DNA of 64,000 bases from Flavobacterium anhuiense (GCF_900101855.1 NZ_FMVC01000006.1:357296-421295); one strand, 5' to 3'; counted from the stretch's first letter, positions 41,353 through 51,078 are shown. Notes: generated from the sequence alone by a model not told the origin. A program made the numbers and translations.

Positions 41353-41424
41353 TTTATTTTTTGCTGTATGCAATAGGCAGTAGGCAATAAGCGTGAAGCT
41401 TATGGCTTAAAGCTTAAAGCTGTT
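41353..41424. repeat. self-similar spacer repeats between the two transketolase genes
   Basis: GCAATAGGCAGTAGGCAATAAG and GCTTATGGCTTAAAGCTTAAAGC are near-tandem and inverted words. No gene. Confidence 0.55.
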
Positions 41425-42276
41425 TTAGTAATCAACTTGATCTTTAGAGTAGTTTTGAGCTAATGCATTTTTTAATTGCTCGTCATTTGGAGCTTTACCG
41501 TGCCATGCGTGCGTGTGCATCATGAAATCAACACCATTACCCATTTCTGTATGCAATAAAATACAAACTGGTTTTCCTTTCCCTGTTCTTGATTTAGCAT
41601 CAGTTAAACCAGCGATGATAGCATCAATATTGTTTCCTTCTGTGATTTCTAAAACATCCCAGTCAAAAGCTTCAAATTTTGCGCGAAGGCTTCCCATTGC
41701 CAAAACTTCGTCAGTTGTTCCGTCAATTTGTTTTCCGTTAACGTCAATTGTAGCAATAATGTTGTCTACTTTTTTAGCAGAAGCATACATGATAGCTTCC
41801 CAGTTTTGACCTTCTTGCAATTCTCCGTCTCCGTGTAAAGTATAAACTAAATGATTGTCTTTGTTTAATTTTTTAGCTTGAGCTGCTCCCAAAGCTACAG
41901 ATAAACCTTGTCCTAATGAACCAGAAGCCATTCGAACTCCAGGTAAACCTTCATGAGTTGTTGGGTGTCCTTGTAAACGAGAGTTTAATAATCTAAAAGT
42001 AGCAAGCTCTGAAATTGGAAAGTAACCGCTGCGCGCTAAAACGCTATAGAATACTGGGGAAATATGGCCATTTGAAAGGAAAAAGATGTCTTCTCCAATT
42101 CCGTCCATATCAAAACCTTCTTTGCGGTCCATTATATTTTGATATAATGTTACCAAAAATTCAGTACAACCTAAAGAACCACCTGGGTGTCCAGAGTTTA
42201 CAGCATGTACCATTCTAAGAATATCTCTTCTTACTTGGATCGTTAAATCGCTTAATTGTTGTGTGTTAGGCTTCAT
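41425..42276 (-). CDS. transketolase, N-terminal (ThDP-binding) subunit
   Basis: The 283-residue protein contains HAVNSGHPGGSLG, LSNGHISPVFYSVL, ASGSLGQGLSVALG and HGDGELQEGQNWEA (ThDP/metal loop). Together with the C-terminal subunit it forms an active transketolase for the pentose phosphate pathway. It has its own strong promoter. Confidence 0.95.
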   Translation of the reverse strand: MKPNTQQLSDLTIQVRRDILRMVHAVNSGHPGGSLGCTEFLVTLYQNIMDRKEGFDMDGIGEDIFFLSNGHISPVFYSVLARSGYFPISELATFRLLNSRLQGHPTTHEGLPGVRMASGSLGQGLSVALGAAQAKKLNKDNHLVYTLHGDGELQEGQNWEAIMYASAKKVDNIIATIDVNGKQIDGTTDEVLAMGSLRAKFEAFDWDVLEITEGNNIDAIIAGLTDAKSRTGKGKPVCILLHTEMGNGVDFMMHTHAWHGKAPNDEQLKNALAQNYSKDQVDY

Positions 42277-42301
42277 TTTATATGTAAAAGTTAAACTGGA
42301 G

Positions 42302-42333
42302 CAAAAGTAATCGTTATTTTGCGGGGAGACAAA
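42302..42333 (-). promoter_or_regulatory. transketolase promoter
   Basis: TTTG (42330-42333), 20 nt, TACTTTTG (42302-42309) on the minus strand, about 25 nt before the ATG. A textbook Bacteroidota promoter. Confidence 0.85.
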
Positions 42334-42466
42334 TGATTTTTTGCTTTAGTTGTATAGCAATTGTTAAATTTTACTATTTTTTTTACATTATGAAAGTAAA
42401 TGTAACGAATGTTTTGCTTTTAATTCTTTATAAGAGTGTGTCCACATTTTTTAAAGAGAACAATAA

Positions 42467-42494
42467 AAAAGCCTTGCGTTTCTGCAAGACTTTT
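42467..42494 (-). terminator. terminator of the acidic small protein
   Basis: AAAGCCTTGC / GCAAGACTTT stem with a T-run on the minus strand. Confidence 0.75.
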
Positions 42495-42520
42495 GTGAGG
42501 GTATAATAAAAAAGATGAAG

Positions 42521-42823
42521 TTATTCAGTATCTCCTTCGCTGTAATAATTATTTTCTTCGTCTTCTGAACCAAGGTCTTCTTGCTCGTCATCAAGTTCAG
42601 AGCCTGGAACATCAAGATCATTTCCGATTTTATCACTATTTTGTTTCCATTCGTGATGGTCATTATTGATTATTCTTTCTCCAGAGATATCTTGAGGATC
42701 AATATCTTCTAATCTTTCTTCTTGATTGTAAATATCTTCATTTGCATCAGAATTCATGTTTTCAAGGTTTCTTTCAATTTGATCATCCTTGATTTGGTCT
42801 AGTTTCTCATCTGCGTTTATCAT
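42521..42823 (-). CDS. small acidic disordered protein
   Basis: The 100-residue product is very acidic (VPGSELDDEQEDLGSEDEEN) with no hydrophobic core or Cys, probably intrinsically disordered. Similar in character to the hydrophilic protein at 12915-13289. No function known. It has a terminator, supporting reality. Confidence 0.65.
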   Translation of the reverse strand: MINADEKLDQIKDDQIERNLENMNSDANEDIYNQEERLEDIDPQDISGERIINNDHHEWKQNSDKIGNDLDVPGSELDDEQEDLGSEDEENNYYSEGDTE

Positions 42824-43189
42824 GATTCTAAAGTTTTTTAGTTGAATATTAAAATTATGAAAAGAATCGGTGAAACTGTTACATTTTAATAATCTGATCC
42901 TTGTACTTTTTACATTCGTTGGCTAAGTTTTTTGAAACCCGTTTGCGTTAGGGATAGCAGCGGCATCTCCCAAGGCTTTTTAGCCGTAGTTTTTTTTTAA
43001 TGGGGAAATAGAGGATAGCCTAACCATTAGAACGCCCAAATGAAGTAAATTGCAAATGTGAAAATCAAAATCCTAAAACGTAGAATCTGAAATTAAGAAA
43101 ATATTAGCTAATTTTCTAATTGACAAATTTTCCAATTCATAAATTTTCCCTGAAATTAAACTATCTTTGCGCTCTGAAAAAAGAAACAG
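42824..43189. other. spacer with degenerate REP-like fragment and promoter
   Basis: A 366-base gap. GGGATAGCAGCGGCATC at about 42951-42967 matches, in reverse orientation, the 3' part of the hairpin repeats at 11283 and 63846. Stuttering words (TAATTTTCTAATTGACAAAT) occupy 43095-43150. The tgt -7 box TATCTTTG is at 43162-43169. No gene. Confidence 0.6.
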
Positions 43190-44320
43190 ATGAAGTTTGA
43201 TTTATTACAAAAAGATCCGCAGTCTAAAGCAAGAGCGGGAAGTATTACTACTGATCATGGCGTAATTGAAACGCCTATTTTTATGCCTGTTGGAACTGTT
43301 GCTTCTGTAAAAGGAGTGCATCAGCGCGAGCTTAAAGAAGAGATTAATCCGGATATTATTCTTGGAAACACCTATCATTTATATCTGCGTCCTCAGACAG
43401 AAATTCTTGAAAAAGCTGGCGGATTGCATAAGTTCATGAACTGGGATCGTAATATTTTGACTGATTCTGGAGGATATCAGGTGTATTCTCTTTCTTCAAA
43501 TAGAAAAATTAAAGAGGAAGGGGTAAAGTTTAAATCGCATATTGATGGTTCTTACCACTTTTTTACGCCAGAGAATGTAATGGAAATTCAGCGTACAATT
43601 GGTGCAGATATTATTATGGCCTTTGATGAGTGTACACCTTATCCGTGCGATTATCGTTATGCGCAACGTTCTATGCATATGACGCATCGCTGGTTAGACC
43701 GCTGTATAGCACATTTGGAAAAAGTGCCTTATAAATATGGTTATGAACAAACGTTTTTCCCGATTGTTCAAGGAAGTACTTATAAAGATCTTCGTCGCCA
43801 GTCGGCTGAATATATTGCAAATGCTGGTCAGCAAGGAAATGCAATTGGCGGACTTTCTGTTGGTGAACCAGCTGAAGAAATGTACGCTATGACTGAAGTA
43901 GTTTGCGAAATTCTTCCAGAAGATAAACCCCGTTACTTAATGGGGGTTGGAACTCCAATTAATATTTTGGAAAATATTGCATTAGGAATTGATATGTTCG
44001 ATTGTGTTATGCCAACGCGTAATGCAAGAAACGGAATGTTGTTTACAGCAAATGGAACAATCAATATCAAAAACAAAAAATGGGAAGCTGATTTTTCTCC
44101 AATTGATGAAATGGGGCACACTTTTGTTGATACAGAATATACAAAAGCCTATTTGAGACACTTGTTTGCTGCTAATGAATATTTAGGAAAGCAAATTGCA
44201 ACGATTCATAATCTTGGTTTCTACATGTGGTTGGTTCGTGAAGCTAGAAAACATATCTTAGCAGGCGATTTTAGACCATGGAAAGAAATGATGGTTAAAA
44301 ATATGAGCCAAAGACTTTAA
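43190..44320 (+). CDS. tgt: tRNA-guanine transglycosylase (queuosine)
   Basis: The 376-residue protein matches bacterial TGT: IFMPVGTVASVKG, GNTYHLYLRP, LTDSGGYQVYSLS (base-recognition Asp), AFDECTPYP, IVQGSTYKDLR, GGLSVGEPAEEM, DMFDCVMPTRNARNG (nucleophile Asp). The usual zinc site CxCxxC is not present: the aligned segment reads EMGHTFVDTEYTKAYLRHL, although the later His (ATIHNL) remains. It exchanges G34 for preQ1 or queuine in GUN anticodons. Confidence 0.95.
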   Translation: MKFDLLQKDPQSKARAGSITTDHGVIETPIFMPVGTVASVKGVHQRELKEEINPDIILGNTYHLYLRPQTEILEKAGGLHKFMNWDRNILTDSGGYQVYSLSSNRKIKEEGVKFKSHIDGSYHFFTPENVMEIQRTIGADIIMAFDECTPYPCDYRYAQRSMHMTHRWLDRCIAHLEKVPYKYGYEQTFFPIVQGSTYKDLRRQSAEYIANAGQQGNAIGGLSVGEPAEEMYAMTEVVCEILPEDKPRYLMGVGTPINILENIALGIDMFDCVMPTRNARNGMLFTANGTINIKNKKWEADFSPIDEMGHTFVDTEYTKAYLRHLFAANEYLGKQIATIHNLGFYMWLVREARKHILAGDFRPWKEMMVKNMSQRL

Positions 44321-44337
44321 AAGAGTTTTAAGTTCCA

Positions 44338-44388
44338 GGTCTCAAGTTTCAAGTTCTCTACAGAGCGTGAAACTTGAAACTTGGAACC
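44338..44388. repeat. inverted spacer repeat
   Basis: CTCAAGTTTCAAGTTCT and GAAACTTGAAACTTGGAACC pair over about 20 positions with an 11-nt loop, between tgt and the permease gene. Confidence 0.7.
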
Positions 44389-44405
44389 AAACAAACAATA
44401 TATAT

Positions 44406-45494
44406 ATGCTTTCAATAATAGATAAATACATTTTAAAAAGATACCTCGGAACTTTTTCTGTGATGCTTCTTTTATTTGCGCCAATCGGAATCGTAATTGA
44501 CGTTTCGGAAAAGGTAAATAAAATGCTTGAAAACAAGATTCCGTTTGGAGATATTGCTTTCTATTATTACAATTTTACGATTTACTTTATTAACTCACTA
44601 TTTCCGATATTCTTGTTCTTATCGGTAATTTGGTTCACATCCAAATTGGCGAATAATACAGAGATTATTGCTATTTTGAGTTCTGGAATTTCATTTACAC
44701 GTTTCCTGCGTCCTTATATTATAGGGGCAACAATTGTGTCGATTTTCGTATTGCTAATGGGATTTTTTATTGTTCCTGCAGCCAGTGAAGGTTACAATAA
44801 TTTTAGGTATACATATCTTAAAGGAAACGGAAAAGAACTCATGCGTGGTGAAAACACCAATGTTTTCAGACAGATTAACGACCATGATTTTATTTTCGTG
44901 AATAGCTTTAATGAAGAATCAAAAACAGCTTTCAATTTTTCGTTAGAACATTTCGAAAAAGAGAAACTGACATATAAAATTACTGCAAGCCGTATTAAAT
45001 GGGATCCTAAAAAGAAGATTTATGTTTTATACGATTATACAAAAAGGACTATCGGAGATTTAAATGATGTAATTGAAAAATCTCCCGAAAAAAATGTTGC
45101 CTTCAAATTTGAATTATCAGATTTAACGCCCGTAGTCTATATTGCTGAAACGCTGACTTTGGGTAAATTAATTGATTTTATTGAAAAAGAAAGAAAAAGA
45201 GGTTCTGGAAATATTAATACCTATTTGGTTGTTCTTTATAAAAAATACAGTATCCCAGTTTCAGCATTCATTTTAACTATTATTGCAGTTTCGGTTTCTT
45301 CTATGAAACGTCGCGGTGGAATGGGAATGAACCTTGCCATCGGAATTGCAATTGCGTTTTCATTTGTATTCTTTGATAAAATCTTTGGTACACTTGCCGA
45401 AAAATCTACATTCTCACCTTTATTGGCTGTCTGGTTTCCGAATATTGTTTTTGGAATCTTAGCAGTTTACCTGTTACGTAATGCGAAACGATAA
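44406..45494 (+). CDS. LptF/LptG family permease
   Basis: A 362-residue inner-membrane protein starting MLSIIDKYILKRYLGTFSVM (ATG 44406). Three N-terminal helices, a periplasmic beta-jellyroll domain (about residues 120-260) and three C-terminal helices fit YjgP/YjgQ permeases that extract LPS for the Lpt bridge. Whether it is LptF or LptG cannot be decided here. The next gene overlaps it by 14 nt. Confidence 0.9.
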   Translation: MLSIIDKYILKRYLGTFSVMLLLFAPIGIVIDVSEKVNKMLENKIPFGDIAFYYYNFTIYFINSLFPIFLFLSVIWFTSKLANNTEIIAILSSGISFTRFLRPYIIGATIVSIFVLLMGFFIVPAASEGYNNFRYTYLKGNGKELMRGENTNVFRQINDHDFIFVNSFNEESKTAFNFSLEHFEKEKLTYKITASRIKWDPKKKIYVLYDYTKRTIGDLNDVIEKSPEKNVAFKFELSDLTPVVYIAETLTLGKLIDFIEKERKRGSGNINTYLVVLYKKYSIPVSAFILTIIAVSVSSMKRRGGMGMNLAIGIAIAFSFVFFDKIFGTLAEKSTFSPLLAVWFPNIVFGILAVYLLRNAKR

Positions 45495-46371
45495 TTTAAA
45501 AAGTTATTTAAATCTTCATTTAATTGTTTTTATCTGGGGTTTTACCGCCATTTTGGGCGCTTTAATTACTATTGATGCCGAAAATCTGGTTTGGTACAGA
45601 ATGCTGATTGCGATGATTTTTTTGGGTGGATTTATTGCCTTTAAAAAACAGTCTTTTCAAGTTCCTGTGAAGGAATTTTTAAAATTGATTTTTGTCGGAT
45701 TACTGATCGCTCTTCATTGGATTTTCTTTTTTAGGGCAATTCATGTTTCAAACGTTTCTATTACGCTTTCCATATTTTCATTAGGAGCATTTTTTGCTTC
45801 TTTATTGGAACCATTATTTTACGGAAGAAAGGTGCTTTGGTATGAAGTTCTTTTCGGACTTATCATAATTGCTGGTCTAGGATTGATTCTTCAAGTTGAG
45901 ATAAAGTACCTTGAAGGCGTTTATTATGCCTTGGCCGCAATTATTTTAGGTGTTTTATTTACTTTAATGAATGGAAAATTGATTTCAGATCATGAACCTT
46001 CTGTAATTACTTTTTATGAGTTTGGTGCAGGAGTTTTCTTTATTACGATTTATTTTTTGTTTCAAGGAAAATTTAAAGCAGATTTCTTCGAAATGTCTTT
46101 AAATAACTGGGTCTTATTATTGATTTTAGCTTCAATATGTACAGCTTATGCTTTTACTGCTTCGGTAAAAGTGATGCAAAGATTGACGCCTTATACGGTA
46201 ATGTTAACTACTAATTTAGAGCCAGTTTACGGAATAGTTTTGGCTTATTTCATATTAGGAGGAAAAGAAAAAATGAGTGTTGAGTTTTACGTCGGCGCAG
46301 TAATAATTATTATAACAGTTATTCTAAACGGTGTTTTTAAGCACTATCAGAACAAGAAGGAAAACTTGTAA
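45481..46371 (+). CDS. DMT-superfamily transporter (EamA)
   Basis: The 296-residue protein has ten predicted membrane helices in two EamA halves (LHLIVFIWGFTAILGALITI; GVYYALAAIILGVLFTLMNG). Drug/metabolite exporters of this type move amino acids or other metabolites; the substrate is unknown. Overlap with the permease gene suggests coupling in expression. Confidence 0.9.
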   Translation: MRNDNLKSYLNLHLIVFIWGFTAILGALITIDAENLVWYRMLIAMIFLGGFIAFKKQSFQVPVKEFLKLIFVGLLIALHWIFFFRAIHVSNVSITLSIFSLGAFFASLLEPLFYGRKVLWYEVLFGLIIIAGLGLILQVEIKYLEGVYYALAAIILGVLFTLMNGKLISDHEPSVITFYEFGAGVFFITIYFLFQGKFKADFFEMSLNNWVLLLILASICTAYAFTASVKVMQRLTPYTVMLTTNLEPVYGIVLAYFILGGKEKMSVEFYVGAVIIIITVILNGVFKHYQNKKENL

Positions 46372-46443
46372 TAGTTTCCTTATTTTTAAAATGCATTTTT
46401 ATACTTTAAATAACAATTAACTTCGCCAATGATATAATATTTT

Positions 46444-46451
46444 TATATTTG
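46444..46451 (+). promoter_or_regulatory. -7 box of accA
   Basis: TATATTTG, 32 nt before the accA ATG. No clear -33 TTTG at the right distance. Confidence 0.5.
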
Positions 46452-46483
46452 CGGTTCGATTTACAAACAAAATTCAAAAATCC

Positions 46484-47437
46484 ATGGAATATTTAGATTT
46501 TGAGCTTCCAATTAAAGAACTTGAAGAACAGTTAGAAAAGTGCGTTATTATTGGAAAAGAATCTGACGTTGACGTAACGCCAACGTGCAAGGAAATCAAC
46601 AAGAAATTAGAGCAGACTAAGAAAGATATATACAAAAACCTTACGGCTTGGCAGAGGGTACAATTGTCAAGACACCCAAATAGACCTTATACTTTAGACT
46701 ATATCAAAGCAATCTGCGGAGATACTTTCTTAGAACTTCATGGAGACAGAGGTTTTAAAGATGATAAAGCTATGGTTGGTGGTCTTGGTAAAATAAACGG
46801 ACAATCGTTTATGATTGTCGGTCAGCAAAAAGGGTTTAATACCAAAACACGTCAATACCGTAATTTTGGTATGGCTAATCCAGAAGGATACCGTAAAGCT
46901 TTACGTTTGATGAAAATGGCAGAGAAATTCGGAATTCCGGTTCTTACTTTAGTAGATACTCCGGGTGCATATCCAGGATTGGAAGCTGAAGAAAGAGGAC
47001 AAGGAGAAGCTATTGCTAGAAATATATTCGAAATGGTTCGTCTGCAAGTGCCAATCATCACTATCATTGTTGGTGAAGGTGCTTCTGGTGGAGCTTTAGG
47101 AATTGGTGTCGGAGACCGTGTTTATATGTTAGAAAATACTTGGTACTCTGTAATTTCTCCAGAATCCTGCTCTTCTATTTTATGGAAAAGCTGGGAATAC
47201 AAAGAGCGTGCAGCAGAAGCTTTAAAACTGACTTCTTCTGATATGAAAAAACAAAAACTTGTTGATGATGTGATTCCAGAGCCACTAGGCGGAGCACATT
47301 ATGACAGAGAAACTACTTTTAAAACAGTTGCGGAATATATTACAAAAGGATATAACGAATTGAAAGACTTATCAACAGCTGATTTAATTGCCCAGAGAAT
47401 GGACAAATACAGCAATATGGGCGAGTTTAAAGAGTAA
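46484..47437 (+). CDS. accA: acetyl-CoA carboxylase carboxyltransferase subunit alpha
   Basis: The 317-residue protein starts MEYLDFELPIKELEEQLEK, with HPNRPYTLDYI, LHGDRGFKDDKAMVGGL, FGMANPEGYRKALRLM, TLVDTPGAYPGLEAEERGQ and VGEGASGGALGIGVGD (oxyanion-hole region). It forms carboxyltransferase with AccD, first step of fatty-acid synthesis. Length is standard. Confidence 0.97.
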   Translation: MEYLDFELPIKELEEQLEKCVIIGKESDVDVTPTCKEINKKLEQTKKDIYKNLTAWQRVQLSRHPNRPYTLDYIKAICGDTFLELHGDRGFKDDKAMVGGLGKINGQSFMIVGQQKGFNTKTRQYRNFGMANPEGYRKALRLMKMAEKFGIPVLTLVDTPGAYPGLEAEERGQGEAIARNIFEMVRLQVPIITIIVGEGASGGALGIGVGDRVYMLENTWYSVISPESCSSILWKSWEYKERAAEALKLTSSDMKKQKLVDDVIPEPLGGAHYDRETTFKTVAEYITKGYNELKDLSTADLIAQRMDKYSNMGEFKE

Positions 47438-47456
47438 ATTCATAAAATAGAATTAA

Positions 47457-47490
47457 AAATCCGAAGCCCTGCGGTTTCGGATTTTTTTTT
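47457..47490 (+). terminator. terminator after accA
   Basis: AATCCGAA / TTTCGGATT stem and T8 run. Confidence 0.9.
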
Positions 47491-47578
47491 GGTTATCAAC
47501 ACAAAAAATATATTTATAAACAATAGAATAGTTATAACTCGTTAGCATATTTTTTTTAAATTTTGCTACTTTCGCTAT

Positions 47579-49123
47579 ATGGAAAATTTCAAAAATGTAA
47601 ACCCTGTCAAGGTCGACAAAACTACTATTATCAATCTAGAAAAAGGTAAGCTTCCTCCTCAAGTAATTGACTTGGAAGAGGCTGTACTTGGTGCGATGAT
47701 GATTGACAAAAAGGGGGTAGATGATGTAATTGATATTTTACAGCCAGACGCTTTTTATAAAGACGCACACAAACATATTTTTGAAGCAATTTTGCAACTT
47801 TTTACAGAAACACAGCCTATCGATTTGCTGACAGTTTCTACGCAATTGAAGAAAAATGGTAAGTTAGAATTAGCCGGTGGAGATTTCTATCTGATTCAGC
47901 TTACGCAAAAAATTGCTTCTTCTGCGCACATCGAATTTCACTCGCGTATTATTCTTCAAAAATTTATTCAAAGAAGTTTGATTCGAATTTCATCTGAAAT
48001 TATTGAAGAATCTTATGACGAAACCACAGACGTTTTCGATTTGCTGGACAAGGCAGAATCTAAATTGTATGAAGTAACGCAAGGGAATATTAAACGTAGT
48101 TCTGAAACGGCTCAGAGTTTAGTTCTTCAGGCGAAGAAGCGTATTGAAGAAATTGCGGGTAAAGAAGGTTTGAGTGGTGTGGCAACTGGATTTGAGAAAC
48201 TAGATGAAGTAACTTCTGGATGGCAGCCTTCGGATTTGATTATTATTGCGGCTCGTCCTGGTATGGGTAAAACAGCTTTCGTCCTTTCGATGGCTAGAAA
48301 CGTAAGTATTCAGTTTGGGCATGCGGTTGCGATTTTCTCTCTGGAGATGGCATCGGTTCAGTTAATTACAAGGCTTATTTCTTCTGAAACTGGACTTTCT
48401 TCAGAAAAACTAAGAACCGGTAAATTAGAAAAACACGAATGGGAACAGCTGAGTACTAAAGTAAAAGATTTAGAAAAAGCACCATTATTTATAGATGATA
48501 CACCTTCGCTTTCGATATTCGATTTACGTGCAAAATGTCGTCGTTTGGCCTCGCAGCACGGAATTAAATTAATCATTATTGACTACTTGCAGTTGATGAC
48601 TGCAGGTGGAAGTGGTAAAGGAGGCGGAAACCGTGAGCAGGAGATCTCAACAATTTCTCGAAACTTAAAGGCTTTGGCAAAAGAGTTGAACGTTCCGGTA
48701 ATTGCACTTTCTCAGTTATCGCGTGCCGTTGAAACCCGTGGATCTAGTAAACGACCTTTGCTTTCGGATCTTCGTGAATCTGGAGCGATCGAGCAAGATG
48801 CTGATATTGTATCGTTTATTTATCGTCCTGAATATTATAAAATTGAAGAATGGGATGATGATGAGGCATCTTCAACACAAGGGCAGGCTGAATTTATTAT
48901 AGCCAAGCACCGTAACGGTGGATTGGAAAATATTCGTCTAAAATTCTTAGGACATTTGGGTAAATTTGATAACCTAGAAGAATTTACAGGTGGGTATGAT
49001 GATTTACCTTCTAAAATGAATCATGATGATAATCCTTTCCTAACAAAAAATTTACCATCTGCTAATGAAGCTTTCGGAAGTAATTTAAATGATGACGATG
49101 ACGATAGCGATGTTCCGTTTTAA
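47579..49123 (+). CDS. dnaB: replicative DNA helicase DnaB
   Basis: The 514-residue protein has the DnaB N-terminal domain (PPQVIDLEEAVLGAMMIDKKG), Walker A ARPGMGKTAF (about residues 224-233), FSLEMASVQL, IIDYLQLMTAGG (Walker B) and LSDLRESGAIEQDADIVSF (arginine finger region). Hexameric fork helicase. The C-terminus ends with an acidic tail DDDDDSDVPF, as in single-strand-binding-protein tails. Confidence 0.97.
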   Translation: MENFKNVNPVKVDKTTIINLEKGKLPPQVIDLEEAVLGAMMIDKKGVDDVIDILQPDAFYKDAHKHIFEAILQLFTETQPIDLLTVSTQLKKNGKLELAGGDFYLIQLTQKIASSAHIEFHSRIILQKFIQRSLIRISSEIIEESYDETTDVFDLLDKAESKLYEVTQGNIKRSSETAQSLVLQAKKRIEEIAGKEGLSGVATGFEKLDEVTSGWQPSDLIIIAARPGMGKTAFVLSMARNVSIQFGHAVAIFSLEMASVQLITRLISSETGLSSEKLRTGKLEKHEWEQLSTKVKDLEKAPLFIDDTPSLSIFDLRAKCRRLASQHGIKLIIIDYLQLMTAGGSGKGGGNREQEISTISRNLKALAKELNVPVIALSQLSRAVETRGSSKRPLLSDLRESGAIEQDADIVSFIYRPEYYKIEEWDDDEASSTQGQAEFIIAKHRNGGLENIRLKFLGHLGKFDNLEEFTGGYDDLPSKMNHDDNPFLTKNLPSANEAFGSNLNDDDDDSDVPF

Positions 49124-49128
49124 AAAAC

Positions 49129-49158
49129 AAAAAAAGCCTTGTTTCTAAGGCTTTTTTT
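49129..49158 (+). terminator. terminator after dnaB
   Basis: AAAAAGCCTT / AAGGCTTTTT stem and T-run. Confidence 0.9.
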
Positions 49159-49255
49159 TATGTTTTGATGTTAATTTTTTAATAAAAATCAGTAGTTTAG
49201 CGAAACCAATTATAAACTATCAAGTTTTTTATTAACCAATTAACAAATTTAAATT

Positions 49256-49606
49256 ATGAATGAAGAAACTTTTCCGGGACCTATCCAGATTCCGTTAGCA
49301 ACTGCAAATGAGTGGGAAAGAAGATATCAGAATGATACCACAATCGAAGACTCTAAGAACAAAGTAAAAGCTTTTTTAATACCAAGAGAGAGTTTAGAAA
49401 AAGTTTTAAAACTTGAAACAGAAGCTGTTTGGGCTTATCTAGGCATAAACGATCAGAAAGAAAAAACATTGCTTTTTGTTGGTGCCGAATATGATAAAGA
49501 AACTGGTAAATGGGTTAATGTATACGGTACTGGAGATGGTGTAGAAGGTGGTGAAGGAGCAGAAGAGGTTGTATATGACGGTGCAAGACCAAGTCCTCCA
49601 TATTAA
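49256..49606 (+). CDS. small protein of unknown function preceding the membrane/kinase/regulator module
   Basis: The 116-residue product begins MNEETFPGPIQIPLATANEW, has no signal peptide, and has a Gly/Glu-rich linker (GTGDGVEGGEGAEEVV) near its C-terminus, ending RPSPPY. I do not recognise a named domain. It is on the same strand as the following three genes, 17 nt ahead of the membrane protein, and may be a sensor or substrate of that module. Confidence 0.7.
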   Translation: MNEETFPGPIQIPLATANEWERRYQNDTTIEDSKNKVKAFLIPRESLEKVLKLETEAVWAYLGINDQKEKTLLFVGAEYDKETGKWVNVYGTGDGVEGGEGAEEVVYDGARPSPPY

Positions 49607-49623
49607 TTAATTGAATTTCAAGA

Positions 49624-50256
49624 ATGGATGATTTTTTAATATATTCAAGTTATTTGATTTTATTGATTAATCTTGTTCTATATACATTTAGCTTTTTCCA
49701 CAAGGAAAAAGCTAATGTTTTTTTTGTCTCTTATTTGGCCTTTTCAACTGTGTTGCAGTTTTCAATGGAATTGGTATACCATTTAGGGATGAGTAATTTA
49801 TTTCTTGTAAATATTTTTTTTATAGGGCAAATGATTATTCTGGGGCTTTTTTATAATTCGCTATTTTATAATAAAGCTCAAAAAATATTCGTCAAGACCT
49901 CATTAATAATTGCTTTATTGATTTTATTAATCCAATTTGTAATAGATTCAAGTCAATTCTTAAAGTTTAATTTATTTGGAATTACTTTAACTTCTTTGCT
50001 CATTGTTGTTTTTGCATTACTTCATTTTTATAATATGCTTACAGAAAACAAAAAGTATTATTATATAAGTATGGGGATAGTTTTTTATTTGTTGGCTAGC
50101 ACGGTCTTATTTTTAATTGGCAATCTTTCAACAGGATTAAGTGCTGACTTAAAATACTTGAGCTGGCAATTAAATGCTTTTTTATTAATAGTTTATTATT
50201 TGATTATTTTATTTGAATGGTTAAAAAGTTTTTCGAGAAAAAGTTTACAGAACTAG
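49624..50256 (+). CDS. polytopic membrane protein, probable sensor partner
   Basis: The 210-residue protein has about seven hydrophobic helices (SYLILLINLVLYTFSFF; LVNIFFIGQMIILGLFY; YLIILFEWLKSF) and basic cytoplasmic ends. No catalytic motif. It lies between the small protein and the histidine kinase, which itself has just one membrane helix, so it may supply sensing. Confidence 0.75.
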   Translation: MDDFLIYSSYLILLINLVLYTFSFFHKEKANVFFVSYLAFSTVLQFSMELVYHLGMSNLFLVNIFFIGQMIILGLFYNSLFYNKAQKIFVKTSLIIALLILLIQFVIDSSQFLKFNLFGITLTSLLIVVFALLHFYNMLTENKKYYYISMGIVFYLLASTVLFLIGNLSTGLSADLKYLSWQLNAFLLIVYYLIILFEWLKSFSRKSLQN

Positions 50257-50286
50257 ATTCTATTGTATAATATAAAATGAACAGAT

Positions 50287-51078
50287 ATGAATACAGGTTA
50301 TATTCCTGAGAAAGAACTCGTAGCCATAATATTATACATCTCTTTGTTTTTTATAATTGTTGCAGTGGCATTGATTATATTCTTTTACTTTTCTAGGAAA
50401 AAAATCATTCAGAAAGAATTAGAAAAAATAGATTTAATACTTCGATATCAAAAGGAACAACTACACGCTATAATTGTAACCCAAGAGGAAGAACGTAAAA
50501 GGATTGCGCAGGATCTTCATGACGATATTAGTTCAAAATTGAACATTGTTTCCTTAAACAGCCATTTGCTTACAGCGCCAAACTTAACTGAAGCTGAAAC
50601 AGCAGAAATTACAGAAAATATTATTGCTTTGACAACAAAGGCATTAGATAATTCTAGAAAAATTGCACACAATTTGTTGCCGCCAGTTTTTGAAAAATTT
50701 GGATTGAATGCAGGTATCGAGGAATTGTGTGGGGAGTTTGAAAGCAGTAAATCGGTTAAAACACATTATAAAAACGAAATTGATTTTGATGAGAAAGATA
50801 TAGACAGGCATCTGCATGTTTTTAGAATTCTACAAGAGCTTATGAATAATTCTATACGCCACGGAAAAGCTTCAGAAATATGGATTTCGTTTGCTAATGT
50901 TAACGGAATAAATACTTGCAACTACAAAGATAATGGTGTTGGTTTTGATAGTTCAAATGCTGAAAACCAGAAAGGTCTAGGAATGAAAAATATAGATAGC
51001 CGCATATCGTTTTTGGAAGGAACAATAGAAATTAACTCTGAAATTAATAATGGTATTGTTGTAAATTTTACTTTTTAG
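50287..51078 (+). CDS. NarL-partner sensor histidine kinase
   Basis: The 263-residue kinase has one membrane helix (VAIILYISLFFIIVAVALII), then HisKA_3 with the phosphoacceptor in EEERKRIAQDLHDDISSKL, and a HATPase domain (ELMNNSIRHGKASE N-box, DNGVGFD, GLGMKNIDSRI). No extracellular sensor domain. It phosphorylates the LuxR-type regulator 116 nt downstream. Confidence 0.92.
   Translation: MNTGYIPEKELVAIILYISLFFIIVAVALIIFFYFSRKKIIQKELEKIDLILRYQKEQLHAIIVTQEEERKRIAQDLHDDISSKLNIVSLNSHLLTAPNLTEAETAEITENIIALTTKALDNSRKIAHNLLPPVFEKFGLNAGIEELCGEFESSKSVKTHYKNEIDFDEKDIDRHLHVFRILQELMNNSIRHGKASEIWISFANVNGINTCNYKDNGVGFDSSNAENQKGLGMKNIDSRISFLEGTIEINSEINNGIVVNFTF

Noticed and set aside
40399..42276. Split transketolase as a broken gene
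   Set aside because: Both halves are full domains with their own starts and a 72-nt gap; the two-gene form is common in Bacteroidota.
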